Shown: positions 10,796-24,501, numbered from the stretch's first letter. The stretch is 64,000 nt of DNA from Myotis daubentonii (GCF_963259705.1 NC_081849.1:55462093-55526092); one strand, 5' to 3'. Numbers and translations are program-made. The notes: generated from the sequence alone by a model not told the origin.

Positions 10796-12580
10796 AGATG
10801 AATTATTCTTTGAAAATGGGTCTCTGCTCAAAACTTATTAACATTCTTCTGATGAATCTTAGTGAGATTTCAAAATGTATAAAAATACTGACACTGTATA
10901 AGGGTATAGGACCTTCTTGTTATGCAAATACCAAGAAGAGAGCATCCATTCCACTAATGAGGAAGTGACATCAAAGTATCTGGGAGAAATAAAATGCATT
11001 TAGTGCTGATGCTATATTGAACTGCTTCTAAAACTTGCAGGACCCAGAGTCATCATGAGTATATATAGTACCACTTTACTGATTTACAGAATTTATTGTA
11101 TTTGTTATATCCTATATTCGTCATAAAGAGGATCTTTTGTAGTAATTATTTGATTAGTTCAATACTAAGTAATCCACATATAGCTATACTTGGAAATAAT
11201 AGATCAGGAAAATACTGTAATATAGGCAATATTTTTGTAGAGATATAATTCTTTGGATATTTGAAATCCCTACATTCCTTCAATATTTATACTTTAGCTT
11301 TACCTAACATTTAATGTATACCTATTTATTCTAAACTAGACAAAGCCATGAATTGATGTTTATATAAACATCATTTAATTTATTCTTCATAACACTCATA
11401 GAGCAGGAACCATAACATTTTTTTTTCCAGAAAGCTTAATACTTAGGAGAAAAGGGATAAACGTTCTCTAAAGTTCTAGCCTTATATTGTTTTTACTGCT
11501 GGTAATTTTCTAGAAAGGAGTGTATTTTCCCAAGTGTTCCCCCTGATTTTCCAGATATAACTCAAATCACTTTGTGTGAGTACTTATATCCATTCCCGAA
11601 CCATTTGCTGTTGGAGGGGATACACTCTTCCCTAGATGAGCCTAGGTCTTTTACTCCTGCTTCGAACTGGAGGAGGGGAGGGGATTGCCAGTCTACATAA
11701 ACTCCATGGGCTAAGAAGAGGAAAGGGGTTTTCCCCACAGAGATTCTGGGCAGCAGATTGAAATAAAAATATGTCTTCATTATGTTCTGCTCCTTGATTG
11801 TCAGCATCTATGCATGTTACTATCTTAAAATAAACACTCAAAGTTATCTTGCCCTCCCTGATACAACTACCCCATATATGACCAATAGAGTCTCACTCTA
11901 TCCCACCAGGAGAAAACTCAAAATTGTCCAGTTATTACATCCTGATATCTCATGAACAAACCATGAAAATGATTAATTTAACCACCCCAACCTAATCAAT
12001 ATACCATGGTGGAAGGTAAATAGGGTATCTTTGTTAACAGCCATCTTGGAAGGGGAAACAAGGAAACCATAATTACAAGTCCAAAGTGTAGGCTATAATC
12101 TGGGCATGGGAGAGCAATGATTCTCTGTCCTGACAATGAATAAGTTGCTCAATTAATTGGGTTTCTCAAAATTCTCTTCCCTGGTAAAATCTCCCGTGTC
12201 CTAGGTTTTTCTTGACCAAATATAAGCTGTTTATTGGAGAAAGATTTTCTTTTTGGAGGTTGGACTAGATCCTATTGAGCTTTATTTAAATGCAGAGCAA
12301 TAACATGCTTTGCTTGTCAGTTTTGGGATTTTTTTCACAATATAATCCCATTAACTTCTTAACCCTTTAATTGCTTATTTTCAAATTCCTTATAAGTGCT
12401 ATTTATTTAAGCTTATTCAATAGGATCAATCATACATGCTAAGTCTATATAGTGCACTGCACATAAGAACACATAAATATATTCTAGCCACAAATATTTA
12501 ACCTTGTTCAAATACTGTTTAGTTTTTCTACCTATAATAATATTAATATTGCCTAATCCAAGTTGCTAAATGTTACTTTT

Positions 12581-12682
12581 TAAAATGTGAGATCTGGGAA
12601 TAGAAAGTGTTACTTCTCATTCTACTTTGTATAAAATGTAAGATCTATGAATGGAAAGTATTACTGTCCACTATACTTTGTA
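12581..12682. repeat. Two-copy 51-bp tandem repeat
   Basis: TAAAATGTGAGATCTGGGAA... (12581-12631) is followed directly by TAAAATGTAAGATCTATGAA... (12632-12682), about 80 percent alike. A local duplication in AT-rich DNA. Confidence 0.85.
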
Positions 12683-13041
12683 CTGTCAGCTGATTATTTC
12701 CATAAGTTCAGCTATTTTTATTATCATATTATTTCTCTCCAGTCTTGTTCTTTCATTGTCACCGATAAAACATGCTCTTCAATATTTCTTGGAAAAACTG
12801 CTGTTTTTGAAATATTAACACTACTGATTATTTTTAAAGAAATAAATCAGCAAATTTGAGTTGACATCTCCTTAGTAACTGGAAGGAAGCTCCAAGGTTC
12901 CTAAAAGATGGCATTCCTCATCAAGACTAACTTCTAGAATGAGCCTGTTGAAAACAATAGTGAGAAAAGAAACAAAATGTCTAAGAACAAGAATCATCTA
13001 CAGGGACTAGCTTTTTAAAAATAAGAATAAAAAGCTGTAAA

Positions 13042-13270
13042 GACCAGCTGGTGTGACTCAATGGTTGAGCATCGTTGACCCATGAACCAAGAGGTCACTG
13101 GTTTGATTCCTGGTCAGGGCACATGCCTGGGTTGAGGGCTTGATCCTTAGCATGGGACGTGCATGAGGCAGCTGATCTGATTCTCTCTCTCATCAGTGTT
13201 TCTATCTCTCTATCCCTTTCCTTTCCCCTCTCTCTAACATCAGTAAAAACACATTTTTAAAAAGAAAAAC
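13042..13270 (+). mobile_element. Ves-type tRNA-derived SINE
   Basis: Full-length-like copy: ACCAGCTGGTGTGACTCAAT at the head, B-box-like GGTTTGATTCCTGGTCAGGG, then TTCTCTCTCTCATCAGTGTT, a CT-rich segment and an A-rich tail. This SINE is characteristic of vespertilionid bats. Confidence 0.92.
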
Positions 13271-15667
13271 TTTTAAAAGTCTAATATGCCAAGAAGTTTA
13301 CCCCTTAGAAGGATAATTTAAACATCTTTTCTATTAAAAGTAGGCCATGTTCATGAAATGATTAACTTGTACTTCTAAACCCTGTTATGTCTTTCCCTGG
13401 CCTTTGTTTTTCTTTATTGTCTCAGTCTTCATCTTGGACTTGTAAACATTCTACAATGAGCTTTAAAATTTCATTTTTGGCATCAAAGCACAATGTTCTC
13501 TCCTATACCTGAAACTGTTGTCTTTGTGAGAAGGTGCTGAGGGAGAGCTCAGCCCAGAAAAAGACAGAACAACCTCAAGCTGGCCAGAGACCCTAGCTCC
13601 CACAGAGCCACTGGGGTGTACAGTCAGACAGGGGACTCCACTGTGCTTTCCCAATGGCAGGATGTTATCTATAAGGTTTTCAACTTAATCTGTTTATCGC
13701 ATATATGATTTTTCACGTATTAGTCAATGAAACGTCAGCTGTATGATCATATTGCCTCCCTTAAGCTCCCACTCCATTCTACTTGCTCTGGCTTTTCTCA
13801 CTGAAATTCCCTGTTTACAGGGACACAAAGAGCTGTTTTAAATAGGAAGCCAACATTCGGGTGCCAGACAGCATGCTGGTGCCACATAGCACGCATTCCG
13901 TAGTGAAACTGCAAACCAAGACCTTTCTGTGCTAAATGGCACCGTATCTCCCATCCTACTTCATTAGAGTTGATTTCCTTCACAGTGCCAGCTGCTTTTC
14001 TGGCACCAGACATGAAGACTCGGGCTAAATGATTCCACTCAAACTACTGCCGGTGCCCTTGTGCCAGACGCGCCACTCCGACCGGCCTTCCACCAGGCTA
14101 TGGATTTTTTCTAGATTTCCCTGGATTTTGTACTTTTGCCTCCTTTTTGTGGGCGCTGGGTTAGATAAACGTGTTGATTGCTGTTTTGATTGCTGTTACT
14201 CACCAAAGTATTTCACAGCTCTTCATGCAGAGACTTGCTGCCTTTTCTTCCTGACTTTCCCCATAATGAGAATGCTATTGTGCAAAGAATCACAAAGAAA
14301 TAGGGAATTCATAGTTTCCATTCAAGGTGAGATAAAAGTCGTTGTGTTGCAGGGAATCTAGCTCTTTGCAAGGGCGTAGCTCTATGAATGATTTTGAACC
14401 AGTCTTCAGTGTAAATTACTGGTACACTGAGGTTACTTGAACTGTTTTGAGAGTATATTATAACCCATTTTCCACAGGTGGAAGTATTTCATCATGTTCA
14501 CTTTTTTAAATTTCAGCATTATTGATGTATAATTGACAAATAATAATAATAATGTTTACTTCTTTACCCAATTTAAAAATGTAATCCCGTCACTGTTCCA
14601 CAATGGTAAGATAATGGCAAAGAGTAAGAATGACCATCCATCACCAAAGTTGGACATAGGAAAGAGTACAGGCTCAATGATGGCAAAAGAAGGAAAAAGG
14701 GCCACAATACATCTAAAAACCAGTCCTCACCTAAAAACTATTTATTTTGAGATAGAAAATCAAAATTAAAATGATTTAAGCAAAAACAGAATCCACTGAT
14801 TTATGTATGTGGATGAGGCAGAGGTGGTGGACGAGGCAGAGGTAGTGGCAGAGCTCAAGGAGATCATTAAGATGATTCCTTTTCCCTAATTGCTTCCCCA
14901 ACTTCCTTCGTGTCCTTATTCAAAGACCATCTAAATCACTGCCACAGTTCCCTTCCCAAATCCATAGCCACATATCATACCATCCAGAAAGACAGAAAGA
15001 GGTAGCTGCAGCCAATCCATCCTCAGTCACTAATCAACATCCATCATGTTTTGTTGGCCCAGATCACCCATTCCTAACCCAGTTTCATTGACACATGGAT
15101 ATCTCTGGAAGCTAGACTTAAAACAGAGCTCTCTGAAACCATCAGCATGGCAGAAGGGAGGACATTTTCATGATAGGATCAATAAGGGCACAGTTATAGG
15201 TAGGATGCCAAAGAGGGACCTCCACCCCACTCCAATTCTTTGCTCCTCTAACAATGGGGAATTATGGGAGGGGAACATGAGACAATTGCAAGCTTCATAC
15301 TTCTAGCAACTACTAACAACACATCATCTTCCCTAGAATCCCTTTCCAGGGCTGCTTTGTGGGAATGTGCTTGACCTAAAGACTATGCAAATCCTACTGT
15401 TAGCAGTGAGCTCTCTCAGAACTGAGGAAACTAAGCTTCTGTTCCATACTCAGGGCATTTTTGAAATGGAATCACAAATTATCTTTAAATATTTTGTTAC
15501 CTTTAATGTACACAATATCTCCTAAACAAGTTGACAAACACAAAATTCCCTATTTGAGGAACTATCTTGAGCCAAGAAATATTTAAAAAGAAATATATCT
15601 ACATATATATACACACATATATGCACTCACATATACATATATACTCATACCCACATATATGCATGTA
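13271..15667. other. No gene seen
   Basis: The frames at 14029-14361 (110 codons) and 15046-15306 (86 codons) have no recognisable domain or splice context. A small L1 relic lies at 14512-14556. Confidence 0.6.
14512..14556 (-). mobile_element. Small LINE-1 3' relic
   Basis: AATTTCAGCATTATTGATGT followed by ATAATTGACAAATAA resembles the complement of an L1 3' end. Short, so tentative. Confidence 0.45.
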
Positions 15668-16656
15668 TCTACACTAATAAAAGACAAATATGCAAATTGA
15701 CCATACCTTCTCTGTGCCTTAAGCCATGCCCACCAACCAATCAGAGCGACTGTATTCAAATTAACCCAACCAAGATAGCGGCCAGCAGCCACAGAGCTAG
15801 AGCAAGCAGGAGGCTTGGGTTGCCCCTGGAGATGGAGGAAGCCAAGCTTCCCGCCTGCCCTGGCCAGCTCTGAGCTCTACTCAAGGCTACAAAGTTTCAA
15901 TTATAGAAGGTAAATAAATCCCAGAATAAAAAATAAATGAAAAAAGGAGAGGGTGGGAGCTTCCATTGCTGAGGGCCCTGGTCAGCCTGAAAACTGCCCT
16001 CAGCCCCTCACCTAGGCTGGCCAAACCTCCATGGGGTGAGGGGCTTGACCAGCCTGCAAACAGCCATCAGCCTCTCACCCAGGCTGGCCAGGCACCCCAG
16101 TAGGACCCCCACCCTGATCCAGGACACCCTTCAGGGCAAGCCAGCTGGCCCCCACCCATGCACCAGGCCTCTACCCTATATAGTAAAAGGGTAATATGCA
16201 AATTGACCCTAACACCAGAACGATGGGGAATGACTGGTCACTATGACACACACTGACCACCAGGGGGCAAATGCTCAATGTAGGAGCTGTCCCCTGGTGG
16301 TCAGTGCACTCCCACAGGGGGAGCTCTGCTCAGCCACAAGCCAGGCTGATGGCTGCCAGCACAGCGGTGGTGGCAGCAGCCTCTCCCACCTCCTCAGCAG
16401 CACTAAGGATGTCTGACTGCAGCTTAGGTCTGCTCCCTGCTGATAAGTGGACATCCCCTGAGGGCTGCTGGGCTGCCAGAGGGATGTCTGAATGCCAGCT
16501 TGGTCCCTATCCCCCAGGGAGCGGGACTAAGCCAGCAGGTGGACATCCTCTGAGGGGTCCCAGACTGCAAAAGGGCATAGGCCAGGCTAAGGGACTCCCG
16601 CCCTCCCCCGCCCCCCCCACACCGAGTGCACAAATTTTTGTGCATCGGGCCTCTAG
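15668..16656 (+). mobile_element. HeliBat-type Helitron, composite, non-autonomous
   Basis: Starts TCTACACTAATAAAAGAC and ends with the hairpin TGCACAAATTTTTGTGCA then CTAG, between A and T. As in the 5195 copy, a second Helitron start occurs inside (CCTATATAGTAAAAGGG, about 16175) after a terminator lacking the left half of its hairpin. The first module matches that of the 5195 copy. The second is a different HeliBat unit with the inverted motif ACCACCAGGGGGCA...CCCCTGGTGGT. Confidence 0.93.
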
Positions 16657-17107
16657 TAAATAGATAAATGCAGATATGAGTATATATGTGACAATGCATA
16701 TGTAAAAGCACATATGTGTGTATATAGATATATACATGCATACCTATACACTTTAATCATTAGCTACATTTGTCTTTATAAAGAAATAAATCTTAAAAGT
16801 CTCCTTTAACTATTGTGACTCTCAATAAATTATTGTTTTAGTGCAAGTATCCATCAGAGATTATAAACTGAATGTGGCCCACAAAAATGGCCTGTTTGAT
16901 GCCTATCTAGGCAAGTCAGCCTTTCTCCTCTTTGATCAAAGGCCACAACTCCCTGCCTTACACCTGGCCCAATTCACAATTTGCTGTTAATCCAGCTGCT
17001 ACAGATGTTAGCCTTTATCCATTAGAGTTGGGATCAAGATGTGGTCACAGCCTGTCTTAACATGGGTATCAAAGTTAGATTAATAGTCAGGCAACTCCTT
17101 GGTAAGC

Positions 17108-17108
17108 A

Positions 17109-17140
<32 letters not shown>

Positions 17141-17143
17141 AAA
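17108..17143. repeat. A-rich homopolymer tract
   Basis: About 36 bases of A with a single G. No adjacent recognised SINE. Confidence 0.95.
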
Positions 17144-17879
17144 GAAATAGGATTGAGTGTTCAGGCCAAAATGAGGAAATTCAAAACTAACAGATATTTT
17201 TGTTGTCACTCTACTTTTTTAAGTGCTCTTATAATGACAGACTTTTTTATTTTTAACAGATATGGTCAAATAAAATTGAGTATGCGATGGCTTTAGCCAT
17301 GCTAAGACAGTCACCCAATAATTGAGTCATGGAAATTTGTTGTTAGGTGTTTCTTGTCACGGATTATTACTTTAGATCAGTTATTTCTATAGCTGACTGA
17401 TCTCAGTTGTTTCATGATTATTGTGTCTAATTTCATTCTCAGAGGGAAACTTTAATTCCAAGAGCCCAGATTACCTAGCTGTTACCTCCAAGGTACTCAC
17501 TACAATTTTCACTATGGGTGTTAAAGTCAAGATTTAAAATATTGGTTCAGTATCACGACATGATATTAAATTGATACTGAATTCTTTTCACTCTGTTAAA
17601 CATTTTCCTAGTTTTTTTTTCTCTCTGTAGGGTCATGTTTACTCTTCAGATGAAGTATGATAACATTTTTAGAATTTCCATGCATCATACTGTGTCTGAC
17701 AGTCTTGGCATTAAAACAATCAGCATTGGGTACATGCAGCATTTGAATACTGCCTCACTTGCAATGCTACATTCAGGGGTATGACAAAGTGCAAAAATCT
17801 ATACACCTTTATCAGTTAAATAATGGCATAAAGTTTTGTGGGCCAAAAAGGACTGAACTACATTTCTTCACGACACTTT

Positions 17880-17965
17880 CTTATTCAACTTTTTATTCTC
17901 AGTACCTAGGACAACGTTTGGCACATACAAAGGGTTTGATAAATACTTTTGAATTAATTAATCAA
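17880..17965 (+). mobile_element. LINE-2 3' end relic
   Basis: CAGTACCTAGGACAACGTTT and GGCACATACAAAGGGTTTGATAAATAC (as two short blocks) match the terminal L2 pattern 'cctggcacatag...aataaat'. Confidence 0.6.
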
Positions 17966-20900
17966 CCACAAAGGTTGGAAAACAAGCTCAAAGAAAATAT
18001 ATTTTCCTGCTAAGTTACTTAACATGCAGGGAGATTTCTTATAGAATATCTTACCCAAGATGAAGATACAGATCCCAGCAAAACAATGAAGTAACAACTG
18101 TTTCCTCTATTTGAACTGATAGTTCCAAATTATTATTTAATAACTAATACTACATTTCAAAATTCAAAGTAGAAATACTTGTTTTCTATAATTTGTCCTA
18201 AAACAAAGTTAAATATTTTTGTTTAAGGAATCCACATTGTTAGGAAAAGATTTTTGTGAACTTAGCCACTAAAATATTTTTCTTCTTATAGACTATCTTC
18301 TTAAGAGAAGGGAGCTCAGTGATGAAAGTAAAACATATTTCTGAAAGTAGAGATTGACATTGAAGTGTCCCAAGATTTACCCATGTGGTTATTAAGTTTT
18401 TTAGATTTCTTTTGCTGTGGCACACATGTGGGAGAGGACATTTTACTCTGCAAACTTTAAGCATACTCTTAAATACATGGGAAAATTAAAATAAAAGCTA
18501 ATAATATTAGCTATTATGTGATTAGATTATTTAGGATTTTGGTCCATACACCTGTTTCAACTCAAAGAGGTTATAAAAATCCAGTAAATCCTTTTTCAGG
18601 GTAATGAAAGTTAGTTGAACAATAATTGGACCAGAGCAACATGACAAAATAGATGGCAGGACAACACCAATACCACCTGTAACTTTCCTGGGTGTAAGCA
18701 ATGCAACTTTATTTTACTTCTAATAATACAACTTTATTCTACTTCTAATTCCAGCTTGAATCAAAGCATCTACTACCCCAAGCATCAATGCCCTTCAATA
18801 TCTAATTTCACAGTTTTCTTAACACGTATCTCATGTTATTTATTATAGTCAGAGGAATCCCAACACCTTTGACTATCCTTGTTACCTTTTAAATGGCTTA
18901 TCTGGCAAACCATCAATCACAAATCATGAAGCATTTTAACTCAAGGAGGATCAGTTAAGAAAGAAAACAAGGCTTGTTCAGCCTAATTGGAAACATGACT
19001 CACATCAATAAGTGATAAATGCTTGTTCTGAGGAAGACTAGTTCCCCCTCAGATCTGTCTGGAAGGTACAATATGGACAAGATTCTCTAATCACCTTCTA
19101 ACTTGAGGCCATAAAGATATTGATAAAAACAATCCAAAGTTTTGTAAAGATAAAAGTTTCAAAAACTCAATTTCAGGTTCAGAAGATTGCTTATGTTACC
19201 TAACAAGTGAGAATATGTATTTTGTTTATGATTCATTACCTGATTAAAATTAGAGCTCACAAACAACTTGAAAAAATTGCTCCATCAATACATGCAAATG
19301 TTTTAGTTATGTTACCAAAGCCTTGATAAATTGGCTTTATCCTGCATGTCACGGGCTAGAAATTTTCAATAATCTCTTATTTGATATCTAAACTATTCAT
19401 GTAAGTTTTATTAATGATATTATAAAATGTCTAATTCAAATTTTTAAAATATTACATATAATATTTCTGTATCTTGTGGAGGAGGTATTAAATATGTCCA
19501 AGTAAACATTCTCAAAATAGAAAAAGGCATATCGTTTCTTTTATAAAAGTTTAATTTAAAGAACATAGATGAGCTCACTTATTCCATGAGGTCAATTGCA
19601 CTACCACAACCACAGTAACCAGGTGATGTTCATTTCACTTTCCAGGTAATTTATTATAACTGCAGCACTGTCACAGGGATGGTTCACACAAATGATTTAA
19701 CTTAAGTAAATACCATTTTCCAGTAATGATAGGACAAAACAAACTTTGGAAGCGTTTATGAACAGTAACATCTTATTCTCAGTACACATTTGCCCACTGA
19801 TCTATGTTGTTTGCAAATGAATTAACGATGGGTTGGAAAATCATTAGAGCCATCTGCTTTGAGGGTAAGGAAGAACTGCTGCGATCATTTTAATATAGGA
19901 GGAGAGGCTAGGTATTATTTAGCATGCTTTTAGCATCATTTCCTCTAAATTTCACATACAATCTAAAAAAATTTACCAGGATTATCCATTCTCGGTGAGG
20001 CTCCTTATAAATCCATTTACTGAGAAACCACTTTTTTTTTTAATAAATCTTGAACATGGGAAATATCTTTTCTCCCCCTATTAAAATCAATCATTATGGT
20101 TACCAAAAGGCTTGACTTTCCATATATTTTAATCCCTCAAGTAAGCACTGATGAAAGAAATTAAAATCAGATTAACAAATTAGTTCCTCTGGTTGTTTTG
20201 AGTCAACGGATTCAAAAGGTACTATTGTTCAATGTATTTGCTTGTGCAAACAACTTATATGAATGTCACTTTCGATGCTACCAACATTTGAATACCTTTC
20301 ACTTGCTTGAAAAGCATCTATCTATCTTTACTTTCCTATGGATATTTGATTCAGGAACATGCTTGTAATGTAACTTTGAGTATTTGCTTGTATTTGTCAG
20401 GTCTATAAACACAATGGGAATCACATGTCCATACACACATGCATACATACAAATTAAACTCATGATTGTGTATGTGACTCTCAAGGAAACATGTATTTTT
20501 CAAAAGAAAGAATAAAGAACAAAGGTGGGGTTAGAGAGGGGGAAGGAAGGAGGGAAAGAGAAAAAGTTCACTGATGTTTATCCCTGATGGAAATTTTGTT
20601 ATAACCACCAAGTTTAAATCATGTTTGATGCATAATATTAAGATACATGCTTTATCTTAAGAATCTTTTTTCTTCTCTTAGGGTGGTGGTGGTAGAGAGA
20701 TGACTGTAAACGAGGACCTGCCCATTTTTAAATGCACTTAAATTCAGTAGACATTCAATAACTAAATATATGTTGAACAAATGATGGATGGATGGAAAGA
20801 TGGAAAGATACATCAAATGGTATACTATCTAAAGCACAATTAAAAGTTAGAGGGAATTGTTTATTGCTTACCATAAAAAAAAAGGTTAGAGGGAAAAATC

Positions 20901-21229
20901 TGCCTATGTATTAAGAAGCAGTTCTCTTCAACTTAGAAGAGCATCTTTTCCCATCTGTGTCTGCACTAAGAAGGGGACAAATAAATATATGGCATAATTC
21001 ATCAGATTTGCCGATTCAAGACTGAATCTGTGGGGTGAGAAATACTCTGAATATATCTTCATCATAACTTCATTTAGAATTGTCTTTTTCAGTAGGATAT
21101 AAAAACTGGTAAGCAGGTAAATTACACAAGTTTCTCATGATCCTAAAAGTAGATAACAAAATAGCAGATATACTTGATTAAGAGAGTGAATATTAAAGCA
21201 TCTATCCCTTAAAACTTAGGTTTATTTAT

Positions 21230-21605
21230 TCAAATTGTAATTTCACAATCTGGTAACTGACTATTTTTTTCTCTTTTTTCATTATTGAGAAAGCCAGCAT
21301 TATACTACAGTGGAGGTTTAAGTCAGTGAAGCCAAGAGCTGGCCATAGACTGGTAGTAACTGTCTGGCTTCTTCCTCTCACTGGACAAACAATGAGAGTG
21401 AGAGCAAGAGAGGAGGCCCAAGATGGGAGCCACTGTCTTTTCACAACCTAATTTTGGAAGTAACACCCCATTACTTCTGGGATATTCATTAGAAGCTAGA
21501 GCTAGACACTAGGTCCTGCCCATACTCAAAGGAAGGAAATAACTCAAGGAAGTAAGTATCAGGAGGTGAAGATTACTGGGGGCCATTTTAGAAGCTGACT
21601 ACCCT
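21230..21605. repeat. Probable old interspersed repeat, unassigned
   Basis: The stretch TAGACACTAGGTCCTGCCCA, then GGGGGCCATTTTAGAAGCTG, resembles a common mammalian repeat unit, but I cannot assign the family. The 72-codon antisense frame here is not supported as a gene. Confidence 0.4.
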
Positions 21606-22616
21606 AGCTCCTTAAATCATAGTCCGCCCCTTCTCCATTGTTCATTCCAAGGTAACACTCATTTTAAAATTGGAATCATTTATTTTAAATCCAAACCTGA
21701 TGCCAATTAACCTAACTGGAGATAAGCCATCCCTTCATCTTTTTCCTAGATCTTAGAAAAAGATCTTATCCTATCTACCCTATAGGATTATTGAAAATAT
21801 GAACTATGATAATGAATAAATCATCGGCTAGAGCACCTATGATATATAGTAGCACTTACTTGGCTATCTTCCCTCCCGCTACATTATTGCGTCAATATTA
21901 ATTTCTAAGCCTCTATTCTGGATCCTATTTCTACAAGTTCTTTCAACCCCTCTGTGAATGAATGGTGATAAAGAAACCAATGACTGCTTGGTGCCAAGGA
22001 CTTTAGTCGTGCTAAGACACCAGAAATTTTATCCACCATTGTTTGTCTATCATAAAGTTTTCAATGCAGTGAAAATAAGTGAATAACAGATAACCTATTA
22101 CTGTTATTTAAAAAAAATTTTGACTTTCCAAACTTCCTGAAAGTATCTCAGGGATTACCCCCATCACCCTAAGGGCTCTACAAACAATGCTTAGCAAATA
22201 GCCAATCTAAGCATTGTGTCTGCAAACCTCATGCCCCTATTTTTATACTCACTGTCCTCCCCCTTTTGAACAGTTATTATGTTGGAGCTGCCAGAATGGT
22301 GAGAAAAGCAATACAGAGTTGCCTAATTATAGTAGATAGAGGTAAACAGAAATAAAGATCCAGAAAGATTAAACATTATTTGTTTAATCAAAGGTGTGGA
22401 CAAAAAAGGGTGCTTAATAAATATAATAAATGTAACCTCACAGGGAGATCTGTTCATAAATTCCTAACTGGGCAGGTCATGGTAGCTAATCAGGCCCCAC
22501 ATATATAATTTCTTTAGTAAAAGGTTTATCTTTACCGTAATCAAGCCCTGTCTATTGTTTCTGTGCATCTAGGTTAGCATGCCTATGAAACCCTATTTTT
22601 AAGAGTAATCACCTGC

Positions 22617-22838
22617 CTTGGCTGGTATGGCTCAGTTGGTTGGAATTTTAGCCCAAACAAAGGGTTGCAGTTTTGATCATCAGTCTGGGTACTTATGAAA
22701 GCCAACCAATTGATGTGATGTTTCTCTCTCTCCCTCTCTCATATCAACAATAAGTAAGTAAGTAAGTAAGTAAATAAATAAATAAATAAATAAATAAGTG
22801 AGTGAGTAAAACAAAGGCTATATAAGAAGAGATAAAGA
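22617..22838 (+). mobile_element. Ves-type SINE with tetranucleotide tail
   Basis: Diverged copy: TTGGCTGGTATGGCTCAGTT, then TTGATGTGATGTTTCTCTCT, ending in a (TAAG)/(TAAA) repeat at about 22750-22810. Directly upstream of an L1 fragment. Confidence 0.8.
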
Positions 22839-23089
22839 AGCACCCAGAAATACCCATTTCTGGGTATTTATCTGAAGAAACCCCAAACACTAATTCAAAA
22901 AGGAATGCATCACTTAGTTCATTGCAGCATTATTTACAATAGCCAAGATATGGAAGCAACCTAAGTGTCCATCAATATATAAATAAAGAAAGAAAAAGTG
23001 ATACATATACACAATGGAATATTACTCAGCCATAAAGAAAGAAATCTTGCCATCTGCAGCAACATGGATAGACCTAGAGCAGCGGTTCT

Positions 23090-23405
23090 CAACCTGTGGG
23101 TCGCGACCCCTTTGGGGGTCCAACAACCCTTTCACAGGGACTGCCTAAGACCATCGGAAAACACATATATAATTACATATTGTTTTTGTGATTAATCACT
23201 ATGCTTTAACATAATCACTATGTTCAATTTGTAACAATGAAAATACATCCTGCATATCAGATTTTTACATTACGATTCATAACAGTAGCAAAATTACAGT
23301 TATGAAGTAGCAACGAAAATAATTTTATGGCTGGGGGTCACCACAACATGAGGAACTGTGTTAAAGGGTCGCGGCATTAGGCATTAGGAAGGTTGAGAAC
23401 CACTG
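23090..23405 (+). mobile_element. SPIN-type hAT element inside L1
   Basis: Full non-autonomous copy of 316 bp with CAGCGGTTCTCAACC ends and perfect 8-bp duplication ACCTAGAG (23082-23089, 23406-23413). The duplication comes from the L1 sequence it interrupts, and removing one copy restores a continuous L1 match. Confidence 0.92.
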
Positions 23406-23716
23406 ACCTAGAGGATATGCTAAGTGAAATAAGTCACACAGAGAAAAGACAAGTACAAAATGATTTCATGTATGTGTGGAATCTAAAAAATATAAAAAGA
23501 AACAAACAAAACAGAAACAAAATCAAAGATACATTTTGATGGTCCCCAAATGGGAAGGAAGTTGCGGGGATATGCAAAAATGGGAACTAATTAGTCGTGG
23601 GGATGTAAAGTACAGCATAGGGAATATAGTCAATAATATTGTAATAATGATACATGGTGTTAGAAAGCTAGATTTGTTGGGGTGATCACTCTGTAAGTTA
23701 TAAAAATGTCTAATCA

Positions 23717-24185
23717 TCCTATATAATAATAGCCTAATATGTTAAGTGTCCAGTCAATGGGTCGACCATTCAACCAATCAAAGCACAATATGCTAATGAT
23801 ATGCTAAGGTTGCTCAACCACCCGCTATGAAGTGCACTGACCACCCAGGGGGAAGACTCTCTGACCGGTAGATTAGCTTGCTGCTGGGGTCTGCCAGATC
23901 AGAACTGAGCAATACAGGGCAGACATGCCCTGGAGCCCTCCCGCAGTCTCTCCCTGGCTGGCCAGCCTCCCATGTCCCTCCCCGGCTGGCTGGCCCTGAT
24001 CAACCCTGGGCAAAATGGGCTGGAATGCCCTGGAGCCCTCCTGTGGTCCCTCCCACAATCCTTCCCCAGCCACCAGCCCTGATTGGCCCCAATCAGGACT
24101 GGGCAAGATGGCGTTGACTGGCCCAGATCGCCAGCTAGGCAGAGGAACCCCACCCATGCACAAATTTTGTGCACCAGGCCTCTAG
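23717..24185 (+). mobile_element. HeliBat-type Helitron, first of tandem pair
   Basis: Begins TCCTATATAATAATAGCC after an A and ends with the hairpin TGCACAAATTTTGTGCA, CTAG. The next base starts a second Helitron. It lies inside an L1 3' end. The interior holds GC-rich 60-80-bp direct repeats (gccctggagccctccyg...). There is no coding capacity. Confidence 0.92.
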
Positions 24186-24501
24186 TCCTATATAATAAAA
24201 CCCTAATATGCAAATAGACCGAACAGTGGAATGACCAGTCACTATGATTTGCACTGACTACCAGGGAGCAGACACTCAACACAGGAGCAGCCCCTGGTAG
24301 TCAGTGTGCTCCCACAGGGGGAGCACCGCTCAGCCAGAAGCTGGGCTCACAACTGGTGAGCGCAGCAGCAGTGGTGGGAGCCTCTCCCACCTCCACAGCA
24401 GTGCTAAGGACCCCTCGGGGGATGTCCACCTGCCGGCTTTGTAAGAGGGTGCAGGACCCCCCCCCCATCCAGTACACAAATTTTGTGCACCAGGCCTCTA
24501 G
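24186..24501 (+). mobile_element. HeliBat-type Helitron, second of tandem pair
   Basis: Begins TCCTATATAATAAAACCC directly after the CTAG of the previous element and ends with hairpin plus CTAG at 24498-24501, followed by T. It is a 316-bp short non-autonomous unit with the usual inverted motif around ACCAGGGAGCAG / CCCCTGGTAGTCAG. Confidence 0.92.

Larger units (their letters stand above)
9919..13041. other. No gene seen apart from an LTR
   Basis: Apart from the MaLR LTR (10436-10795) and the 51-bp tandem pair (12581-12682), nothing was recognised. Confidence 0.6.
16657..22616. other. Long stretch with no gene seen
   Basis: Holds an A tract, an L2 tail and one unassigned repeat (21230-21605). 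The remaining AT-rich sequence shows no coding or RNA gene I can support. Confidence 0.6.

Noticed and set aside
13060..13125. Possible tRNA gene
   Set aside because: The A/B-box-like sequence belongs to a Ves SINE with CT-rich body and A-rich tail; it does not fold as a full tRNA.
16271..16741. 130-, 105- and 76-codon frames
   Set aside because: They run through the Helitron 3' end and low-complexity flank; no protein family.
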